From: Sphingomonas echinoides ATCC 14820
GTDB taxonomy: Bacteria > Pseudomonadota > Alphaproteobacteria > Sphingomonadales > Sphingomonadaceae
Direction: 5' to 3'
DNA: 64,000 nt
Assembly: GCF_000241465.1 (NCBI RefSeq)
Contig: NZ_JH584235.1
Coordinates: 1-64,000, forward strand
Part shown: positions 58,749 to 64,000 of the stretch, piece by piece
Position numbering within the stretch: position 1 is the first letter of the stretch
Layout: every line of letters starts with the position of its first letter
The notes under the pieces: generated by a model
What the model saw: the letters and a program-made list of their open reading frames with translations, nothing else
The model's database searches: none
Told to the model about the DNA's origin: nothing
Translations under genes and position numbers: made by a program

Positions 58749-59180
58749 TCAGAGCCGCATCCCGTTGATCATCCGCGGTTCGGGAAAGCTGTGGTCGGTT
58801 CGGCTCGGGCGCGGATGGTTGAGCGACAAGGCGCGTCCTTCGTCGCGCAGGCGGTGCACAGCGTCCGGCCAATCGGGTAGCGCGCTGCCCGGCTGCGTCC
58901 AATGCGCCACGCTCGCCTCGTCGCCCCATTCGGCCAGCAGCGGCGCGGCCTTCCGGTGTGCGCCGCTCCCGCCATAAGCGCGCATTGCCGGTTCGTCGCG
59001 CCAGACCGACAGGGTCCAGAACGCATGATCCGAATCCCGCTGGACGGCACCGGCGAGGAACCCGTCAGCCTTGCGGATCTGTGCAATCGTCCGGTTCGCA
59101 TGGAGCATGAAGAACGGGAGGAACCGCACCGAGCGCAGGCGAAAGCGGGTCACGCTGACCAAGGTCGTGGCGGCGGTCAC
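58749..59180 (-). CDS. DUF3291-like (ABM-superfamily) protein
   Basis: 143 residues reading like the spheroidene-monooxygenase/DUF3291 fold: a short beta start (LVSVTRFRLRSVRFLPFFMLHANRTIAQIRKADGFLAGAVQRD), then HAFWTLSVWRDEPAMRAYGGSGAHRKAAPLLAEWGDEASVAHW, the pattern of small alpha+beta monooxygenase-like dimers. Its start overlaps the upstream reductase stop by four bases, so both are translated together. Function beyond the fold is unknown; a role in quinone or xenobiotic metabolism alongside the reductase is plausible. Confidence 0.8.
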   Translation of the reverse strand: MTAATTLVSVTRFRLRSVRFLPFFMLHANRTIAQIRKADGFLAGAVQRDSDHAFWTLSVWRDEPAMRAYGGSGAHRKAAPLLAEWGDEASVAHWTQPGSALPDWPDAVHRLRDEGRALSLNHPRPSRTDHSFPEPRMINGMRL

Positions 59181-60295
59181 AGGGTCACCACCAGCTTGGT
59201 CGCCGAAACGCCCTGGCGCTGGCGTTCGAGCGCGACGGGAATCTGTGCAAGGCCAGTGCCGACCACCGTCGGTGCAGGCGCGGCCACGAACCGGCCCTCG
59301 GCCAACGCGGCGGGCAGGAACGCCTCGAAGATTATCGGACCCACTTCGTTGGCGATCAGCGCGCTGCCCCAGATCATCTTGGTGCGGACTTTGCGGCGAC
59401 GCGCTTTACGGGCCAGGGCGAGGGTGCCGATCAGCATCCGCACGAGCGCAGGCACGAGATGGAGCAACCGGCTGCGGCCGCGGGGCACGTTGTCCCACGA
59501 CGTCGGCGGCGTTGCCATCGCCACGAACCGATTGCCCTTGCAGGCACCGACAATCTCGATGCACGCGGCGGCGGAGCCCGGCCCGATCGCCAGCGCACCG
59601 ACGATTTCCCGCCCGCGCAAGGCGCTGACAATATCGGCGAGGACGGTCTTGGAGCGATAATCAAAGACCTGGCGCGCGCCCAACCGCTTTACATAGTCGA
59701 AATTCCGCGGCGAGGCGGTCGTCACCACATCATATCCGGCCGCGACCGCAAGCTGGATTGCATTGCTGCCAACACTGGTCGATCCGCCCCAGACGAGCAG
59801 CGTTTTGCGCGCAGGTGTGGCCGCCCCCGATGGTGGGTTCATCGCCAGGAAGTCTTTCTGAAACATCCCGCAGGCAGCCGTGGAGATGCCGAGCGGAAGG
59901 ACGGCGGCTTCCTCATACGTCATTGCCGCAGGGATCGGTGCCGCCATGTGGGCGAGCACCACGACAAACGCCTGAAAGCCGCCCTCAGCGGCGCGATTGC
60001 GCTGCTGATCGGAGCCCGCAGCGTAACCGACCACACGGTCTCCGACTGCAAAGCGCGTTACGCCGCTGCCGACCTCGACAACGTCGCCAGCGATGTCGGA
60101 ACCGACAATGAAAGGGTAGGCGGTCCACGGTGTGAAGAGGTCGCCCAGCGTCTGCTGCAGCCGATCCATCGGATTGACGGCGACGGCCCGGACCCGGACG
60201 ACGATTTCACCGGCCTCGGCGGCGGTATAGGGGGCGGCACCAACCGTGAACGGCGCGCGCTTCGCGTTGAGCCATAGGGCTTCATTCTCGACCAT
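59177..60295 (-). CDS. MDR-family zinc-independent oxidoreductase (quinone-reductase-like)
   Basis: 372 residues of the medium-chain reductase fold. The N-terminal GroES-like part has AVAVNPMDRLQQTLGD and FIVGSDIAGDVVEVGSGVTRFAVGDRV; the cofactor domain has LLVWGGSTSVGSNAIQLAVAAGYDVVTTAS. Zinc-binding cysteines and the usual GHE are missing, as in quinone oxidoreductases and enoyl reductases (fungal toxD-like proteins look similar). GGAGG lies seven bases before the ATG at 60295. It is divergent from an AraC regulator that probably controls it, and is co-translated with the DUF3291 gene. Confidence 0.9.
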   Translation of the reverse strand: MVENEALWLNAKRAPFTVGAAPYTAAEAGEIVVRVRAVAVNPMDRLQQTLGDLFTPWTAYPFIVGSDIAGDVVEVGSGVTRFAVGDRVVGYAAGSDQQRNRAAEGGFQAFVVVLAHMAAPIPAAMTYEEAAVLPLGISTAACGMFQKDFLAMNPPSGAATPARKTLLVWGGSTSVGSNAIQLAVAAGYDVVTTASPRNFDYVKRLGARQVFDYRSKTVLADIVSALRGREIVGALAIGPGSAAACIEIVGACKGNRFVAMATPPTSWDNVPRGRSRLLHLVPALVRMLIGTLALARKARRRKVRTKMIWGSALIANEVGPIIFEAFLPAALAEGRFVAAPAPTVVGTGLAQIPVALERQRQGVSATKLVVTL

Positions 60296-60412
60296 GACGA
60301 TACCTCCTGATGCGGTGCTGGGCGTTGCTGCCGCCACTGGAAATATGAGAGCGATGTTGTACTATCCATGCTGCAGCGTCGCCAATTTCATCGTGATCGT
60401 CCAGGAGTAGCT

Positions 60413-61324
60413 ATGGATCCTCTTTCCGACATCCTCTCCTTGCTCAAGCCGAACAGTTACGGGTTCCGCGGGCTCGATGCGGGGGGAGCTTGGGCGCTTT
60501 CGTTCGGGGCGGACGACAGCATCCGGTGCTATGCGGTCCAGTCGGGGGCATGCTGGCTTGCGCTCGACGGCACGGCCGAGCCTGTCCGGCTCGCGGCCGG
60601 CGATTTCGTGCTGCTGCCCGGGGGAAAGGGGTACCGGCTGTACAGCACGGCCGAGGCACCGGTCACAGATGCCTTCCGCTTCTTTCCGGCGGTGCCTGCG
60701 GGTGAGACCGCAGTCCTGAATGGCGGCGGCGGCGTCCTGGGTGTGGGCGGGTATTTCGGCTTCGAGGGCATGCACGCCGAACTGCTGCTCGGCATGCTGC
60801 CGTCGATCGTCCATGTTCGTGCCGAAGCCAATAAGGCGGCGTTGCGCTCATCGATCGATCGGCTGATGGGCGAACTCAGGGAGCCTAAGCCAGGCAGTGC
60901 TTTGCTTGCCGAGCACCTTGTCCAGGCGCTCCTGATCGAAGCGCTGCGGCTGCATTTGGCCGAGCATTCGCGCCACCGCAGCGGCTGGTTGTTCGCGCTG
61001 GCCGACCGACAGATGAGCGCGGTGATTGGGGCGATGCACGCCGAGCCGGGGCGCAAATGGACCTTGGAGTCGCTGGCAAAAGTGGCGGGCCTGTCACGAT
61101 CGAGCTTCGCTGTGCGGTTCAAGGCGACCGTGGGCGAGCCGGCGATGGATTATCTCACCCGCTGGCGGATGATGATCGCGTCCGATCGACTCGCCAATGG
61201 CGGGATGCCGATCGCGCTGGTCGCGCCGACCGTCGGCTATGAGTCGGAAAGCGCGTTCGGTGCCGCCTTCAAACGCGTTATGGGCTATTCGCCCAGGCAG
61301 TTTGCGAGGGCTGCCGCGCCGTGA
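60413..61324 (+). CDS. AraC-family regulator with N-terminal cupin
   Basis: 303 residues. The N-terminal cupin (CWLALDGTAEPVRLAAGDFVLLPGGKGYRLYS... DAFRFFPAVP, about 40-170) matches the AraC-binding-like cupin of regulators found next to reductases and dehydrogenases. The C-terminal double helix-turn-helix reads WTLESLAKVAGLSRSSFAVRFKATVGEPAMDYLTRWRMMIASDRL... YESESAFGAAFKRVMGYSPRQF. CAGGAG precedes the ATG at 60413. The 117-base gap to the divergent reductase operon holds both promoters, indicating it regulates that operon. Confidence 0.93.
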   Translation: MDPLSDILSLLKPNSYGFRGLDAGGAWALSFGADDSIRCYAVQSGACWLALDGTAEPVRLAAGDFVLLPGGKGYRLYSTAEAPVTDAFRFFPAVPAGETAVLNGGGGVLGVGGYFGFEGMHAELLLGMLPSIVHVRAEANKAALRSSIDRLMGELREPKPGSALLAEHLVQALLIEALRLHLAEHSRHRSGWLFALADRQMSAVIGAMHAEPGRKWTLESLAKVAGLSRSSFAVRFKATVGEPAMDYLTRWRMMIASDRLANGGMPIALVAPTVGYESESAFGAAFKRVMGYSPRQFARAAAP

Positions 61325-61427
61325 GGTCTCGCGAAACGCCCGCATGCGGATCCAGGCGTTGTGCCGCTTCACACCGGGAAGGGGCGATCCCGATTGCGGC
61401 CCGCCTGTAACACGCTAGAACTTTCGC

Positions 61428-62429
61428 ATGGGAGCCTCTGAGCGCACACATCGTCTATTTCGTCACGACTGGAAGATTGCGACCAATGCAGTGCGCGCCA
61501 CCTTCGCGGCCTGGCAGGATCGTCTGGTCGCGGCGATCCTGCTGCTGATGGCCGTGGCTGGCTTGCGAAACGGGTTCGCCGATCTGCCCTGGTTGACCGC
61601 ACTCTGGGCGGGGGGCGCGGTCAGCCTTGGCGTTGGCATGGCGGCGGGTCGCCTTGTCCTGGCGCGGCTCGCATTCCATGCTTTTGACGGGTTGCTCGCG
61701 GCAGACGCTCTGCAACTGCCCTTTCGCCGCCGGTATATCGGTGCCTGGCACGGCATTGGGATTGTGATGCTGTCGGGGATCACGCTGATCGTCAGGCCCT
61801 CGCTGCTGATCGTCAGTGTGCCCGCTTACCTTGTCGGCGCGCTGATGGCCGGGCTGACCGCTGCCGTTGCCATGCCGCTGCGCATCCTCGATGCCACACG
61901 GCCGAATTGGTCTGTCCGTGCCTGGTTGCGCCATCCAAGCGCTGGGGTGGCAGCGGCTATCATCCTGCTGCTCGTGTTGCTGCAGGCACGGACGCTTGGC
62001 CCCAACGTGGCGCTGGCATATGCTGGCGTTGGCACCGTGGTGCTTACCCTGGCGCTGACCGATGTCGATGAGAGCGCCGTCCGCTTCATGACGATTGCCG
62101 GATACGGATCGGGACGGATCGTGCTTCGCCTGTCGCGGACGCTGGTGTCGTTCGTCGCGGTGGCGGTGCCGGGGTGCTGGTTGATATTGGGGGCAGCCCC
62201 AGCCGGTATTGTCGCCGCCGCTTCGGCCCTGATGTTCGGGCTTATGGCAATGCGCGTGCTTGCCTATCGCCTTCATGGCAAGCGGTTCGCGGATGTTCTG
62301 GTGCTTGTTCTCGCCGGGCTGCTCCTGCTGGTCGGCTATGCCATTCCGTTTGCGTTGCCGGTCATCGCCCTCGCCGTGTTTTGGCATTTGCAGCACCGGG
62401 CGGCCGCGAAGACGTGGCTGCTGGTATGA
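61428..62429 (+). CDS. ABC transporter membrane subunit (unassigned family)
   Basis: 333 residues with about 8-10 hydrophobic segments (for example LVAAILLLMAVAGL, YIGAWHGIGIVMLSGITLIV, AAAIILLLVLLQA, VLVLVLAGLLLLVGYAIPFALPVIALAVF). No family signature is recognised; it is called a permease because its stop overlaps the ATG of an ABC ATPase gene (ATGA). It resembles neither typical importers with a binding-protein gene nor MacB-type exporters. Substrate unknown. Confidence 0.72.
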   Translation: MGASERTHRLFRHDWKIATNAVRATFAAWQDRLVAAILLLMAVAGLRNGFADLPWLTALWAGGAVSLGVGMAAGRLVLARLAFHAFDGLLAADALQLPFRRRYIGAWHGIGIVMLSGITLIVRPSLLIVSVPAYLVGALMAGLTAAVAMPLRILDATRPNWSVRAWLRHPSAGVAAAIILLLVLLQARTLGPNVALAYAGVGTVVLTLALTDVDESAVRFMTIAGYGSGRIVLRLSRTLVSFVAVAVPGCWLILGAAPAGIVAAASALMFGLMAMRVLAYRLHGKRFADVLVLVLAGLLLLVGYAIPFALPVIALAVFWHLQHRAAAKTWLLV

Positions 62430-63142
62430 ACCCGGCCGTTCTTCTCGCCGGGGCAGCCGTCGATCGGAACGGGCAGCGTGTCGTCCAGGAGGTCGATCTG
62501 ACCGTGACGCGTGGGTCGTGGTTCGGTGTCATCGGTGCCAATGGCTCGGGCAAGACGAGCCTGTTGCGGGCGCTGGCCGGCCGACTACCGTTCGCTGCCG
62601 GATCGTGTCTGGTCGAGGATGAAGACCTGTCCGCAGATCGGGCCGGGCGGGCGCAGCGCTTCGGCTTTTCTCCTCCGGCCGACGCGCTGCCGGAGGCGTT
62701 GCGGGCGCGCGATGTGCTCGAGCTGATCGGGGGCGATCTTGATGCCGTCCGCGCGCGTTTGGGCGCGTTGCAGGCCGCATTGGGCCTCGCCCCGCTGCTC
62801 GACCGCTGGATCGGCGACTGTTCAGCCGGAATGCGGCAGCGCATTGCGATCGCTGCCGCGTTCGCGGGCGGACACGCGCTGGTGATCCTGGACGAGCCGT
62901 TCAACTGGCTCGACCCGGTGGCAATGTTCGACCTGCGCGAGACGTTACGCGGCATGGTCGATAACGGTCTGACGCTGGTAACCGCGCTGCATGACCTTGC
63001 GACCCTGGCCACGGCCTGCAATGCCGGGCTCATGCTCGCCGATGGGCAAGTGGCGATGACGCTGGACGAGGACATGCTTCAAGCCGCTGCGCGCGATCCG
63101 CTGGCATTCGAGCGGCGGACAATCGACCTGCTGCGATCGTGA
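62426..63142 (+). CDS. ABC transporter ATP-binding protein
   Basis: 238 residues, single ABC domain: Walker A GANGSGKTS, a degenerate signature CSAGMRQRIAIAAAF (SAG instead of SGG), Walker B ALVILDEPFNWLDP and the H-loop ALHD. Catalytic Glu is present. The start at ATG 62426 overlaps the membrane-subunit stop. It is like the ATPases of two-component exporters for drugs, lipids or bacteriocins, but nothing nearby identifies the cargo. Confidence 0.9.
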   Translation: MNPAVLLAGAAVDRNGQRVVQEVDLTVTRGSWFGVIGANGSGKTSLLRALAGRLPFAAGSCLVEDEDLSADRAGRAQRFGFSPPADALPEALRARDVLELIGGDLDAVRARLGALQAALGLAPLLDRWIGDCSAGMRQRIAIAAAFAGGHALVILDEPFNWLDPVAMFDLRETLRGMVDNGLTLVTALHDLATLATACNAGLMLADGQVAMTLDEDMLQAAARDPLAFERRTIDLLRS

Positions 63143-63179
63143 GGCTATTTTGACCGCCAAGACCCAGCGTCGTCGTGCC

Positions 63180-63998
63180 TCACCCGATGCCGTCCAGTTT
63201 GGCGATAGCGTCGGCGGGCAACGTCAGCGACGCCACGGCGAGGTTCTCGTGCAGATGCGCCACCGACGATGTGCCGGGGATCAGCAGGATGTTGGGTGAC
63301 CGCTGCAGCAGCCAGGCGAGCGCGACTTGCATGACCGTCCAGCCCAGTTGCGCCGCCACGTCCGATAGCGCCGTCGATTGGAGCGGGTTGAAACCGCCGA
63401 GCGGGAAGAAGGGGACATAGGCGATGCCCTCGGCAGCGAGTGCGTCGATAAAGGCGTCGTCCGTGCGGTGCGCGAGATTGTACTGGTTCTGGACGCAGAC
63501 GATCTCGGCGATGCCCCGCGCTTGCGCATATTGGGTCGGCGTCACATTGCTGAGCCCGATATGCTTGACCAGGCCCTGGCGTTGCAGATCCGCGAGCGCC
63601 TCCAGCGGCCGCGCGAGCGAGCCTTCCGCCGGGCCGTGGATGTCGAACATCAGCCGCAGGTTCACGACATCGAGCGCCTCCAGCCCGAGATTTTCGAGAT
63701 TGTCCTCCACCGCGCGCGCCAATTCGCCGGGTTCGAGCGCCGGGTGCCATGCGGCATCGTCGCTGCGGCGCGCGCCGACCTTGGTCACGATTAGCAAGTC
63801 GTCCGGATAGGGTGCCAGCGCCTCGCGAAGCAGCCGGTTGGTGATGTGCGGGCCGTAAAAGTCGCTGGTGTCGATGTGGTTGACGCCAGCTTCCACTGCA
63901 GCGCGGAGCACGGCCAGCGCCTGTTGATGATCGCGGGGTGGACCGAACACACCCGGGCCAGCGAGTTGCATCGCGCCATAGCCGAGCCGCTGCACGGT
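63180..63998 (-). CDS. aldo/keto reductase, N-terminus beyond the window end
   Basis: About 272 residues visible. RLGYGAMQLAGPGVFGPPRDH, VNHIDTSDFYGPHITNRLLREAL (Asp and Tyr of the catalytic set), LIVTKVG (Lys), KHIGLSNVTPTQYAQA and VQNQYNLAHR are family landmarks. The position of the usual active-site His is occupied by NLRLM, as in YdbC-like members, so the tetrad is incomplete in the classical sense. The frame is open to the window edge, and the true start with the first beta strand (expected 10-15 residues) lies outside. NADPH-dependent reduction of an aldehyde or ketone is likely. Confidence 0.9.
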   Translation of the reverse strand, partial: TVQRLGYGAMQLAGPGVFGPPRDHQQALAVLRAAVEAGVNHIDTSDFYGPHITNRLLREALAPYPDDLLIVTKVGARRSDDAAWHPALEPGELARAVEDNLENLGLEALDVVNLRLMFDIHGPAEGSLARPLEALADLQRQGLVKHIGLSNVTPTQYAQARGIAEIVCVQNQYNLAHRTDDAFIDALAAEGIAYVPFFPLGGFNPLQSTALSDVAAQLGWTVMQVALAWLLQRSPNILLIPGTSSVAHLHENLAVASLTLPADAIAKLDGIG

Positions 63999-64000
63999 GA

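Noticed and set aside
1..64000. CRISPR arrays, insertion sequences, prophage genes or replication origins
   Set aside because: No regularly spaced repeats, transposase or integrase motifs, or origin-type iterons were seen on reading through the window.

Overview
The window looks like chromosome from a GC-rich alphaproteobacterium, most likely a sphingomonad (Sphingomonadaceae). The reasons are five large TonB-dependent outer-membrane receptors within about 26 kb, two of them of the Xanthomonas/Caulobacter-type large family; FecI/FecR signalling; many exported carbohydrate and peptide hydrolases; and strong GC bias in codon position 3. No rRNA, tRNA, CRISPR array or transposase was seen. The first kilobase is visibly AT-rich and looks foreign.

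Region 1 (about 0.4-4.7 kb, minus strand) is a compact class II microcin/bacteriocin cluster: a HlyD-type fusion protein, a C39-peptidase ABC exporter, a small double-glycine precursor peptide and a four-helix membrane protein that may give immunity. Region 2 (about 5-6.5 kb) holds only small or uncertain genes. Region 3 (6.5-17.6 kb) has a minus-strand operon (a beta-propeller protein, a GPH/MFS transporter, a ROK regulator) divergent from a TonB-dependent receptor, then a FecI-FecR-STN receptor surface-signalling cassette followed by an exported metallophosphoesterase. Region 4 (18-19.5 kb) is a divergent HxlR regulator/SDR pair around a perfect palindrome.

Region 5 (about 22.9-58.6 kb) is the centrepiece. 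It contains receptor -> GH2 -> S9 peptidase (broken by one nonsense codon); a POT-family peptide transporter followed by another receptor; DUF5695 and S9 peptidase facing GH127 -> ketimine reductase -> DUF885 peptidase -> GH43 -> second DUF5695 protein; and Xaa-Pro peptidase/FAD dehydrogenase facing a DapA-like deaminase -> hydroxyproline epimerase -> GntR regulator -> amino-acid permease -> GH27 alpha-galactosidase. A palindrome, ATAC-N-GTAT, recurs exactly or nearly in the promoter gaps of these units. The content matches what is needed to strip arabinose and galactose from plant hydroxyproline-rich glycoproteins (extensins, arabinogalactan proteins), digest the proline/hydroxyproline peptides, import them and turn 4-hydroxyproline toward 2-oxoglutarate. 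I infer a dedicated glycoprotein-utilisation regulon, probably controlled by the GntR protein at 54930-55622. A receptor at 19.8-22.7 kb may also belong to it.

Region 6 (58.7-64 kb) carries a DUF3291 protein and a quinone-oxidoreductase-like enzyme divergent from an AraC regulator, a two-gene ABC transporter, and an aldo/keto reductase cut by the window end.
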